A DNA stretch of 64,000 nucleotides from Blastococcus saxobsidens DD2. GTDB taxonomy: Bacteria; Actinomycetota; Actinomycetes; Mycobacteriales; Geodermatophilaceae. Each line of letters starts with the position of its first letter. Position 1 is the first letter of the stretch. A model generated the notes under the pieces. That model did no database searches. It saw only the letters and a list, made by a program, of their open reading frames with translations, and was not told where the DNA came from. This document shows positions 41,381 to 49,102 of the stretch, piece by piece. Made by a program: the position numbers and the translations under genes. Where the stretch lies: the NCBI RefSeq assembly GCF_000284015.1, contig NC_016943.1:3513541-3577540 (forward strand), in the 5' to 3' direction.

Positions 41381-42136
41381 ATGACCAGCCGTTCGAACGG
41401 AGAGCCACTCGTCCGCCTGTCCGGCGTCAACAAGTGGTTCGGTGACCTGCACGTCCTGCAGGACATCGACCTGGACATCGCCCGGGGCGAGGTGGTCGTC
41501 GTCATCGGCCCGTCGGGTTCGGGCAAGTCGACGCTGTGCCGCGCGATCAACCGGCTCGAACCGATCGAGAAGGGCGAGATCACCATCGACGGCGATCGGC
41601 TGCCCGACGAGGGCAAGCAGCTGGCGCGGTTGCGCGCCGACGTCGGCATGGTGTTCCAGAGCTTCAACCTCTTCGCGCACAAGACGATCCTCGAGAACGT
41701 CACCCTCGGGCCGATCAAGGTGCGCAAGCAGTCGAAGGCCGACGCCGAGAAGCGGGCCCGCGAGCTCCTCGACCGGGTGGGCGTCAGCGCCCAGGCGGAC
41801 AAGTACCCCGCGCAGCTCTCCGGCGGGCAGCAGCAGCGTGTGGCCATCGCCCGCGCGCTCGCGATGGAGCCCAAGGTGATGCTCTTCGACGAGCCCACCT
41901 CGGCGCTCGACCCGGAGATGATCAACGAGGTCCTCGACGTCATGGTCGGCCTGGCCGGGGACGGGATGACGATGGTCGTCGTCACCCACGAGATGGGCTT
42001 CGCCCGCCGGGCGGCCAACCGCGTCGTCTTCATGGACGGCGGTCGCATCGTCGAGACCGCCGAACCCGAGGCCTTCTTCACCAACCCGCAGTCGGACCGG
42101 GCCAAGGACTTCCTGTCCAAGATCCTCACCCACTGA
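41381..42136 (+). CDS. gluA: Glutamate-type amino-acid ABC importer ATPase
   Basis: A 251-residue polar amino-acid ABC ATPase: Walker [11 protein letters not shown]-loop [13 protein letters not shown], signature LSGGQQQR, Walker [15 protein letters not shown], switch [12 protein letters not shown]. The order ATPase, binding protein, two permeases and the location beside recX/recA match gluABCD of Corynebacterium and Streptomyces, which import glutamate. ATG 41381. Confidence 0.93.
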   Translation: MTSRSNGEPLVRLSGVNKWFGDLHVLQDIDLDIARGEVVVVIGPSGSGKSTLCRAINRLEPIEKGEITIDGDRLPDEGKQLARLRADVGMVFQSFNLFAHKTILENVTLGPIKVRKQSKADAEKRARELLDRVGVSAQADKYPAQLSGGQQQRVAIARALAMEPKVMLFDEPTSALDPEMINEVLDVMVGLAGDGMTMVVVTHEMGFARRAANRVVFMDGGRIVETAEPEAFFTNPQSDRAKDFLSKILTH

Positions 42137-42171
42137 TCACACGAGACCGTCAAGCGAGAGGACCCCGAATC

Positions 42172-43059
42172 ATGAGTTTTCGCCGTGGCGCCCTGGTAGC
42201 CACCCTGTCCGTCGTCGCCCTCACCGCCGCCGCGTGCGGCGGCGACGACGAGGTGGCCGCCCCCGAGCCGGACGTCGCCGAGGCCCCCGAGTTCGAGGCG
42301 GGGACGACGATGGCCGAGATCGCCGAGAGCGGCTCGATCACCGTCGGCACCAAGTTCGACCAGCCCGGCTTCGGCCTGGAGACGCTGGACGGCGAGCTCG
42401 AGGGCTTCGACGTCGAGATCGCCAAGATCATCGCCGCCGAACTCGGCATCGCGCCCGAGGACATCACCTGGGAGCAGACCCCCTCCGCCGTGCGCGAGGA
42501 GGTCATCGAGGGCGGCGAGGTCGACATGGTCGTCGCCACCTACACGATCAACGACGAGCGGGCCGAGCGGATCACCTTCGCCGGGCCGTACTACGAGGCC
42601 GGCCAGCAGATCATGGTCGCGGCCGACAACGACACGATCACCGGACCGGAGTCGTTCACCGAGAACCCGGACGCCACCGTCTGCTCGGTGACCGGCTCGA
42701 CGCCGTCGGAGCAGATCCGCGAGTACCTGGCGAGCGACTCGCAGCTGGTGCTGTTCGACGAGTACTCGCAGTGCGCCGACGCCCTGAGCAACGGCCAGGT
42801 CGACGCCGTCACGACCGACAACGTGATCCTGCTGGGCTTCGTCTCCGAGTCCGACGGCGAGTTCAAGCTCGTCGGCGAGCAGTTCACCGAGGAGCCGTAC
42901 GGCATCGGCATCGAGAAGGGCGATGTCGCCTTCTGCGAGTTCATCAACGAGACGCTCGCCGCGAACGAGGAGGCCTACGTGGCCGCCTGGGAGGCCACCG
43001 CGGGTCAGATCGAGGGCACCCAGACGCCCGAGCTCCCCGAGCCCGCCGAGTGCGTCTGA
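42172..43059 (+). CDS. gluB: Glutamate-type binding lipoprotein
   Basis: A 295-residue lipoprotein: signal with lipobox TAAAC (cysteine near residue 22), acidic linker, then a type II binding fold (GSITVGTKFDQPGFGLETLDGELEGFDVEIAKII, in pieces; PYYEAGQQIMV; CSVTGSTPSEQIRE). It captures the amino acid outside the membrane for GluCD. ATG 42172, 35 bases after gluA. A strong hairpin follows. Confidence 0.93.
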   Translation: MSFRRGALVATLSVVALTAAACGGDDEVAAPEPDVAEAPEFEAGTTMAEIAESGSITVGTKFDQPGFGLETLDGELEGFDVEIAKIIAAELGIAPEDITWEQTPSAVREEVIEGGEVDMVVATYTINDERAERITFAGPYYEAGQQIMVAADNDTITGPESFTENPDATVCSVTGSTPSEQIREYLASDSQLVLFDEYSQCADALSNGQVDAVTTDNVILLGFVSESDGEFKLVGEQFTEEPYGIGIEKGDVAFCEFINETLAANEEAYVAAWEATAGQIEGTQTPELPEPAECV

Positions 43060-43073
43060 TCGTCCGTCCCACC

Positions 43074-43108
43074 AGCGACCGGTCGGCCACGACGGCCGGC
43101 CGGTCGCT
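43074..43108 (+). promoter_or_regulatory. Intercistronic hairpin between gluB and gluC
   Basis: AGCGACCGGTCGGCC (43074-43088) pairs with 43094-43108, 14 of 15 positions, around a five-base loop. It begins 14 bases after the gluB stop. Probably a partial terminator or 3-prime stabiliser that raises binding protein over permeases. Confidence 0.65.
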
Positions 43109-43154
43109 GACGGCCGCAGCGCGGCACCGTCACCGCTGGCACTGAGGGGGGTAC

Positions 43155-43805
43155 GTGAGCCCGGTCATCGAGAACCTCGACCTGTACGTCGACGGCTTCC
43201 TGACGTCGCTGAGCATCATCGTGGTGGCCATGGTCGGCTCGCTGCTGCTCGGCACGCTGATCGCGGCGTTCCGGGTCTCCCCCGTCCCGCCGCTGCGCGC
43301 CTTCGGCACCTTCTGGGTGTCGATTTTCCGCAACACCCCGCTGTCGGTGGTGCTGTTCTTCTGCGCCTTCGGCCTGCCCGAACTCGGCATCAACCGGACC
43401 TTCTACTTCTTCGGCGTCCTGGGCCTGATCGTGTACACGTCCGCGTTCGTCTGCGAGGCCATCCGGTCGGGCATCAACTCCGTCCCCGCCGGCCAGGCGG
43501 AGGCGGCCCGCTCGATCGGCCTGAACTTCTCGCAGAGCTTGCGCTTCGTCGTCCTCCCTCAGGCGCTGCGCACGGTGGTGCCGCCGCTGGGCAGCGTGAT
43601 CATCGCGATGTTCAAGAACTCCGCCGTGGTCGGCGCCTTCGGCGTCGGTGGTGACCTGTGGAGCACCGGTCAGACGCTGACCAGCGCGCGCGGCTACGAG
43701 ACGCTGCCGATCTTCATCGGTGTGGCGATCGGGTTCCTGCTCATCACCCTCCCGGCCGGCGCGGTCCTGCAGATCATCGAGCGGAAGGTGGCGATCGCGC
43801 GATGA
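43155..43805 (+). CDS. gluC: Glutamate-type ABC permease 1
   Basis: A 216-residue permease with about five helices. It carries the HAAA-type polar amino-acid permease start (YVDGFLTSLSIIVVAMVGSLLLGTLIA, in pieces) and the EAA loop QAEAARSIGLNFSQSLRFVVLPQA. GTG start 43155. Its stop overlaps gluD (ATGA). Confidence 0.93.
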   Translation: MSPVIENLDLYVDGFLTSLSIIVVAMVGSLLLGTLIAAFRVSPVPPLRAFGTFWVSIFRNTPLSVVLFFCAFGLPELGINRTFYFFGVLGLIVYTSAFVCEAIRSGINSVPAGQAEAARSIGLNFSQSLRFVVLPQALRTVVPPLGSVIIAMFKNSAVVGAFGVGGDLWSTGQTLTSARGYETLPIFIGVAIGFLLITLPAGAVLQIIERKVAIAR

Positions 43806-44698
43806 ACCAGCAGGAAACCGTGCTCTTCGACGCACAGGGCCCGAAGGCCCGCCGCCGGACGGCGATCGGCACCGCCGTCGGCGCAATCTTCCTGCTCGCC
43901 ATCGCCGTCCTGGTGGTGCTGCGCCTGGCCGGCCAGAACCAGTTCTCCATGGAGCTCTGGGGGCCGCTGATCAACCCGGGGAACGAGAACTTCGAGCTGG
44001 TCTGGGGGGTCATCGCCGAGGGCATCGTCAACACCATCAAGGCAGCGCTCGTCGCGATGACGCTGTCGGTGGTGATCGGCACGCTCATCGCCGTCGCGCG
44101 CCTGTCCCTGGGCCGGTACGCCCGGATCCCGCTCATCGGGTTCGTCGAGGTGTTCCGCGGCCTGCCGGTCGTCGTCCTCGTGTACCTGAGCGTCCGGGCG
44201 CTGCCCGACGTGGGCGTCGACCTGAGCGGATGGCCGGGTGGCCAGGTGTTCTGGGGCCTGATCATCGGCCTCACGGCGTACAACATGGTCATCTTCGCGG
44301 AGGTGGTCCGCGCGGGGGTCGCCTCCCTGCCCCGCGGGCAGCGCGAAGCGGCGCTGGCCACCGGCCTCACCAACGGGCAGACCATGCGGATCATCCTGCT
44401 GCCGCAGGCGTTCCGGATCATGCTCCCGGCGATCATCAGCCAGCTGGTGGTCGTGCTGAAGGACACCTCGCTGGTGGTCTTCGTGGCCAACTTCGACGAA
44501 CTGCTGAGCCAGGGCGAGAGCATCATCCGGAACCTGGACAACCCGATCCAGACCTTCACGGTCATCGCGCTGCTCTACATCGCGATCAACTACACCCTCG
44601 GCCGACTGGCCCAGTACATCCAGGCGAGACAGGGACGAGCAGGTCGACCGGTGAAGGCCACGGAGGGCGCCCCGGTGCCCGTACGCGACGGGGCGTGA
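43802..44698 (+). CDS. gluD: Glutamate-type ABC permease 2
   Basis: A 298-residue permease, longer than GluC by a cytoplasmic N-terminal 20 residues and an extra helix (about 21-45). EAA loop: QREAALATGLTNGQTMRIILLPQAF. VVLKDTSLVVF and EVFRGLPVVV are typical polar amino-acid permease motifs. It pairs with GluC. Its ATG overlaps the gluC stop. Confidence 0.93.
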   Translation: MNQQETVLFDAQGPKARRRTAIGTAVGAIFLLAIAVLVVLRLAGQNQFSMELWGPLINPGNENFELVWGVIAEGIVNTIKAALVAMTLSVVIGTLIAVARLSLGRYARIPLIGFVEVFRGLPVVVLVYLSVRALPDVGVDLSGWPGGQVFWGLIIGLTAYNMVIFAEVVRAGVASLPRGQREAALATGLTNGQTMRIILLPQAFRIMLPAIISQLVVVLKDTSLVVFVANFDELLSQGESIIRNLDNPIQTFTVIALLYIAINYTLGRLAQYIQARQGRAGRPVKATEGAPVPVRDGA

Positions 44699-44769
44699 CC
44701 TGGCGACGCTCGATCCCGTCCGACCCAGTCGTACCACCCTGGCGTGCCGACGCGGCACGGTAGGAGTTC

Positions 44770-45399
44770 GTGGCGAGACTGTTCGTCACGATGGAGACGA
44801 TGCACGCGGTGGGGCGCCGCAACCTGCCCCCGGTCCCCCGGGCCGCCGCCGAGACGATCAGGTCCGCCACGGTCGGCACCATCACCGCCGCCGAGACGAC
44901 CTCCCCCGCCGAGACGGTCGCTGCCGTAACCACGATCAGCGCCCCCGCCGATCCTGAGGTCGCCGCTCGGTTCGATGCCCCCGCCCCCGCCGAGGCCGAG
45001 ACCGAGGCCGCGATCGAGCCGGTTGTCCCCGGCGGCCCCGACGCCACCGCCGGCATCGATGCCGGGCAGGCCTTCGTGGCCCGGCTGCGCGCGGCCGGCG
45101 CGACCTTCGCCGAGGCCGCCGGAGCCGAGAGCGCCCTCGTCCGGGAGGTGGTGCCGCCGGCCCGGCACCGCCGTTCCCGGTGCCGGGTGGTGTTCCGCTA
45201 CGCCGACGGCACGCAGGCGGACCTGACCTTCGTCGGGGAGCGCCGCCGCCCCGGCACCTCGTCGCAGGACGGCCTGGGCGAGGAGATCACCCGCTGGCTC
45301 GCCAGCGGCCAGCTCCGGGACCCGGCCTGGCTGGTGCCCGACCCCGAGGCGCCGGACGGCCTGGCGGTCGACGTGACGGCGTGGCTGGCCACCGGCTGA
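44770..45399 (+). CDS. Hypothetical protein with Thr/Ala-rich head
   Basis: A 209-residue frame from GTG 44770; AGGAG lies only three bases from it, so the true start could differ. Residues 1-95 are low-complexity Ala/Thr/Pro/Glu (TITAAETTSPAETVAAVTTISAP in pieces), likely disordered; residues 95-209 form a small domain (AFVARLRAAGATFAEAAGAE, CRVVFRYADGTQADLTFVGERRRPG, ITRWLASGQLRDPAWL). No known family, no membrane segment. It lies 71 bases after gluD and may be read from the same transcript. Confidence 0.65.
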   Translation: MARLFVTMETMHAVGRRNLPPVPRAAAETIRSATVGTITAAETTSPAETVAAVTTISAPADPEVAARFDAPAPAEAETEAAIEPVVPGGPDATAGIDAGQAFVARLRAAGATFAEAAGAESALVREVVPPARHRRSRCRVVFRYADGTQADLTFVGERRRPGTSSQDGLGEEITRWLASGQLRDPAWLVPDPEAPDGLAVDVTAWLATG

Positions 45400-45413
45400 C
45401 CCCCGTGACACCA

Positions 45414-45446
45414 GCAGGGGCCGGTCCGATCCGGACCGGCCCCTGC
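45414..45446. terminator. Strong hairpin terminator before recX
   Basis: GCAGGGGCCGGTCCG (45414-45428) and its exact complement at 45432-45446 form a 15-bp stem with a three-base loop, 14 bases after the stop of the upstream rightward gene. recX ends 44 bases further right on the other strand. Confidence 0.82.
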
Positions 45447-45490
45447 GGCACGTCCGGGCACCTCCGAGCCAGCGGGCGCCCGCGAACCCC

Positions 45491-46144
45491 TCAGGGAAGC
45501 GCGCTGTCCTCGTCGAACTCCGGGACGTCGTCGGCGTCCCCGGCGAGGTCGGCCTCGTCCAGCGCCTCCCGGACCACCGCCGCCGCCAGCCCGCCGTTGT
45601 AGCCCTTGCGCGCCAGCATCCCGATCAGCCGCCGGGTGGCCGTCGCTCGATCCAGCCGGCCCATCCCGCGGGCGCGCCGCTCCACCAGCCGGCGGGCGGC
45701 CTCGCGCTCGTCGTCGTCATCGACGACCTGCACCGCCTCTGCGGCCGTCTCCGGGTCCACGCCCTTGGCCCGCAGTTCAGCCGCGAGCGCCCGGCGGGCC
45801 AGCCCGCGCCCGGCCTGCCGGCTGCTCACCCAGGCGCGGGAGAACGCCGCGTCGTCGATCAGGCCCACATCGGTGAACCGGTCGAGCACGGCCTCGGCCG
45901 CCTCGTCCGGCACATCCCGCCTGGCGAGGAGGTCGGCGAGCTGCTGACGGGTCTTGGGGGCGCCGGTCAGCGCCCGCAGGCAGAGAGCCCGGGCAACCTG
46001 TGCGGGATCGCCCGTCTCGTCCTCCGGGGACCCGGGGGCGACGTCCGGGGTCAGGGGATCGTCGCTCCCGGTCGCCCGCGACCGCCGGCCGGCCCGGGCG
46101 TTGCCGGGGCCGCGCCGGCGGTTCGACGGCCGATCGTCGAGCAC
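45491..46144 (-). CDS. recX: Regulatory protein RecX
   Basis: A 217-residue all-helical protein that inhibits RecA filaments. Three-helix repeats are visible: LCLRALTGAPKTRQQLADLLARRDVPDEAAEAVLDRFTDVGLIDDAAFSRAWV (in pieces), then GLARRALAAELRAKGVDPETA and RLIGMLARKGYNGGLAAAVV. The first 45 residues are a charged extension. GTG start 46144 is four bases after the recA stop, the usual recA-recX arrangement. Confidence 0.95.
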   Translation of the reverse strand: MLDDRPSNRRRGPGNARAGRRSRATGSDDPLTPDVAPGSPEDETGDPAQVARALCLRALTGAPKTRQQLADLLARRDVPDEAAEAVLDRFTDVGLIDDAAFSRAWVSSRQAGRGLARRALAAELRAKGVDPETAAEAVQVVDDDDEREAARRLVERRARGMGRLDRATATRRLIGMLARKGYNGGLAAAVVREALDEADLAGDADDVPEFDEDSALP

Positions 46145-46148
46145 CGGG

Positions 46149-47186
46149 TCAGAAGTCGGGCGCGTCGACCGCTACCGGGGCGTCTAGCGTCGGGCCGATG
46201 CCCAGCTTCTCCTTGACCTTCTTCTCGATCTCGTCGGCGAGGTCGGGGTTGTCCTTCAGGAAGTTGCGGACGTTCTCCTTGCCCTGACCGAGCTGGTCGC
46301 CCTCGTAGGTGTACCAAGCGCCGGACTTCTTCACGATGCCCTGCTCGACACCCGCGTCGACGATGCCGCCTTCACGGCTGAAGCCCTGACCCCAGAGGAT
46401 GTCGAGCTCGGCCTGCTTGAACGGCGCGGCGACCTTGTTCTTGACGACCTTGATGCGGGTGCGGCTACCGATCGCGTCGGTGCCCTGCTTCAGGGTCTCG
46501 ATGCGGCGGACGTCGAGCCGCACCGACGAGTAGAACTTCAGCGCGCGGCCACCGGTGGTGACCTCCGGCGAGCCGTAGACGACGCCCACCTTCTCGCGCA
46601 GCTGGTTGATGAAGATCGCCGTCGTGCCGGAGTTGCTCAGCGCGCCGGTGATCTTCCGCAGCGCCTGGCTCATCAGCCGAGCCTGCAGACCGACGTGGCT
46701 GTCACCCATCTCGCCCTCGATCTCGGCGCGCGGCACGAGCGCCGCCACCGAGTCGATGACGATGACGTCGAGCGCGCCGGAGCGGATCAGCATGTCGGCG
46801 ATCTCGAGGGCCTGCTCACCGGTGTCGGGCTGGCTGACCAGGAGGGCGTCGGTGTCCACGCCGATGGCGCGGGCGTACTCCGGGTCGAGGGCGTGCTCGG
46901 CGTCGATGAAGGCGGCGATGCCGCCGGCGGCCTGGGCGTTGGCGACCGCGTGCAGGGCCACCGTGGTCTTACCGGAGGACTCCGGCCCGTAGACCTCGAC
47001 GACCCGGCCACGCGGCAGCCCGCCGATGCCCAGGGCGATGTCGAGGGCGATCGAGCCGGTCGGGATGACCTTGATGGCCACCTCGGGGCTGTCGCCCAGC
47101 CGCATGACCGAGCCCTTGCCGAACTGCTTGTCGATCTGGGCGAGGGCCATGTCGAGGGCCTTGTCGCGGTCGAGCGTTGCTGCCAT
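46149..47186 (-). CDS. recA: Recombinase RecA
   Basis: A 345-residue recombinase, no intein. Walker [10 protein letters not shown] (about 67-75), Walker [14 protein letters not shown]2 [26 protein letters not shown] (in pieces) and the C-terminal [19 protein letters not shown] are canonical. It promotes strand exchange and LexA self-cleavage. ATG 47186. A LexA box lies 121 bases upstream. Confidence 0.99.
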   Translation of the reverse strand: MAATLDRDKALDMALAQIDKQFGKGSVMRLGDSPEVAIKVIPTGSIALDIALGIGGLPRGRVVEVYGPESSGKTTVALHAVANAQAAGGIAAFIDAEHALDPEYARAIGVDTDALLVSQPDTGEQALEIADMLIRSGALDVIVIDSVAALVPRAEIEGEMGDSHVGLQARLMSQALRKITGALSNSGTTAIFINQLREKVGVVYGSPEVTTGGRALKFYSSVRLDVRRIETLKQGTDAIGSRTRIKVVKNKVAAPFKQAELDILWGQGFSREGGIVDAGVEQGIVKKSGAWYTYEGDQLGQGKENVRNFLKDNPDLADEIEKKVKEKLGIGPTLDAPVAVDAPDF

Positions 47187-47306
47187 GGTGCGTCACCTTC
47201 GGTTCGCGAGAAGCGGGTCGGGACCGACGCTAGGGCGAGGCACCGACAGTTTTCGGATTCCGGGCGGGGTGTGGAAGAGCGACCGCCCTGTGGATGCCAC
47301 AGTAGG

Positions 47307-47322
47307 ACGAACAGGTGTTCGA
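47307..47322. promoter_or_regulatory. LexA box upstream of recA
   Basis: On the minus strand TCGAACACCTGTTCGT matches the SOS box (GAAC-N4-GTTC) and is nearly identical to the lexA box at 22388-22403. Confidence 0.88.
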
Positions 47323-47361
47323 TCGCCAGGCCGACACGCCGGTCCTCTCGACGCCCGGGAC

Positions 47362-47556
47362 TCAGCGCTCCTTGGCGGGCACGTCGAACGCCTCGCAGAC
47401 GGCGAGCCACACCTTCCGCACCGGCACGCCCGCCTCGATCGCGTCGGCGGCGGTGCAACCCCCCAGGTCGGCGAAGACGTGGTCACGGGCCACGCTCTGG
47501 GCGCGCATCGCCCCGAACTGGCGGTCGAGCCGGGCCCAGAACTCCTGCAGTCGCAC
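47362..47556 (-). CDS. DUF3046 small protein
   Basis: A 64-residue protein matching DUF3046: MRLQEFWARLDRQFGAMRAQSVARDHVFADLGG, then CTAADAIEAGVPVRKVWLAVCEAFDVP. The mycobacterial counterpart (Rv2738c) also precedes recA. Helical, cytoplasmic, function unknown. GTG start 47556. It is 39 bases upstream of the recA LexA box on the same strand. Confidence 0.9.
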   Translation of the reverse strand: MRLQEFWARLDRQFGAMRAQSVARDHVFADLGGCTAADAIEAGVPVRKVWLAVCEAFDVPAKER

Positions 47557-47648
47557 ACCTCGACGCTAGCGCGCCGGTCCGGAGGGCGACGTCGGCCACC
47601 GGGGCGCAGGGCCCCGTCACGGGCACCGTCGGCTCCTAGACTGGCCGG

Positions 47649-47759
47649 GTGATCCCCAGCACCGGCTCGTCCGAGCTGGACACCATCGGCCAGATCGCGA
47701 TCGCCCTGCTGCTGGTCGTGACGATCGTGCTGCTGATCAGGAACTACCGCGGGCGCTGA
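47649..47759 (+). CDS. 36-residue single-pass membrane peptide
   Basis: GTG 47649 opens MIPSTGSSELDTIGQ, then a hydrophobic helix (IAIALLLVVTIVLLIRN) and a basic tail NYRGR before TGA. Every codon ends in G or C, strong evidence of selection on the frame. The last 23 bases overlap the end of the MFS gene on the other strand. No family known. Confidence 0.55.
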   Translation: MIPSTGSSELDTIGQIAIALLLVVTIVLLIRNYRGR

Positions 47760-49014
47760 AACGCGCCCACGACCACACCACGGCCAGCGGTACCACCAGA
47801 ACGGCCGAGACACCGGACACCAGGCCGAACCCGCCCCACGCGAGCAACGGGCCGCCGACCACCCCGGCGAGGGCCGCGCCCAGCCCCATGAGCAGGTCGG
47901 TCCCCCCCTGCGCGGTCGGCCGCAGCTCCGCGCCCACCGACGCCGTCACCAGCGCCGAGCCGGCGATGAGCCCGCACGACCAGCCAAGGCCCAGGAGCAG
48001 CAGGCCGACACCCAGTTGCACCGACTCCGCCGGCGCCGCCGTGCCCGCCACGGCGGCGGCGGCCAGCAGGAGCAGGCCGCCGAGCGCGACGACGGAGGAT
48101 GCGCCGATCCGGTCGGCGAGGACGCCGACCAACGGCGAGAACAGGTACATGCCGGCGACGTGCACGCTGATGACCAGGCCCACCAGCCGGAGCACCGCGT
48201 CGTCGGGACCTCCGGCGTGGCCCATGTGCACCGGCGTCATCACCATGACGCCGACCATCACCGAGTGGGCCACGACCACGGCCGTGAGGCCCAGGCGCCC
48301 GCCGGGGGTCGCCCACACGACGTGCAGCGCTGCCCACGTGGCCCGGCGCGGCCGCGGCGCGCGGCTGCCCCCGCCGATCCGCCGGGCCAGCAGGAGGGGG
48401 TCGGGCCGCAGGAGCAGCAGGATCCCCACCGCGACCACCGCGAACACCACGGCGGAGACGACGAACACCCCGCCGAGAGCCGGCAGCCCGAGCGCCACGC
48501 CCAGCTCCGCGCCCGGTGCGGCGAGGTTGGGACCCACGACGGATCCGAGGGTGGTGGCCCAGACGACCAGGGAGAGCGCCCGGCCGCGACGGTCGGGCGC
48601 CGCGAGGTCGGCCGCGGCGTAGCGGGCCTGCAGCCCGCACGCCGTCGACGCCCCGAAGAGGAACAGCCCCACCAGCAGCAGCGCGAGGGAGGAGGCCGCC
48701 GCCGCCAGGACGGTGACCACCGCACCGACGACGCTGATGCCGTAGCCGGTGGCGAGCCCGGTGCGCCGGCCGGCGGAGTCGCTGATCCGGGCCAGGGGCA
48801 CGGCGAGGACCGCGGCGCCGAGCACGCCGGCGGTCTGGCCGAGTCCCGAGGCGCTGTCGGTGCCGGCGACGTCGCGGGCGAGCAGCCCGCCGGCGGTGAT
48901 GCCGACGGTCACGCCGAGCCCGGCCAGCGCCACGCCGCCGCTCAGGACGCCGACGGTACGACGCTGGACGCCGGCGACGTCGACCGCCGGCTCGATCTGC
49001 TGCGGTGCTGCCAC
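47737..49014 (-). CDS. MFS transporter
   Basis: A 425-residue permease with twelve predicted helices. The A-loop motif ARISDSAGRRTGLATGYG lies between helices 2 and 3, and GQTAGVLGAAVLAVPLARI before it. The second half has GVLADRIGASSVVALGG. Substrate unknown; drug-efflux-like. GTG start 49014 follows AGGAG; the frame extends further but without coding bias. Divergent from lhr. Confidence 0.9.
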   Translation of the reverse strand: MAAPQQIEPAVDVAGVQRRTVGVLSGGVALAGLGVTVGITAGGLLARDVAGTDSASGLGQTAGVLGAAVLAVPLARISDSAGRRTGLATGYGISVVGAVVTVLAAAASSLALLLVGLFLFGASTACGLQARYAAADLAAPDRRGRALSLVVWATTLGSVVGPNLAAPGAELGVALGLPALGGVFVVSAVVFAVVAVGILLLLRPDPLLLARRIGGGSRAPRPRRATWAALHVVWATPGGRLGLTAVVVAHSVMVGVMVMTPVHMGHAGGPDDAVLRLVGLVISVHVAGMYLFSPLVGVLADRIGASSVVALGGLLLLAAAAVAGTAAPAESVQLGVGLLLLGLGWSCGLIAGSALVTASVGAELRPTAQGGTDLLMGLGAALAGVVGGPLLAWGGFGLVSGVSAVLVVPLAVVWSWARFSARGSS

Positions 49015-49102
49015 GTGCGCTCCTGTCGCTTTGCGGGTGGTCCGGGCGGCGGACTCCGCCGTCGGCCAGCGAAGTGTCGTACACCGCGGGGACACTGTCG
49101 TC

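Noticed and set aside
46149-47186. Intein in recA
   Set aside because: Some actinobacterial recA genes carry one; this gene is 345 codons with continuous motifs and no insertion.
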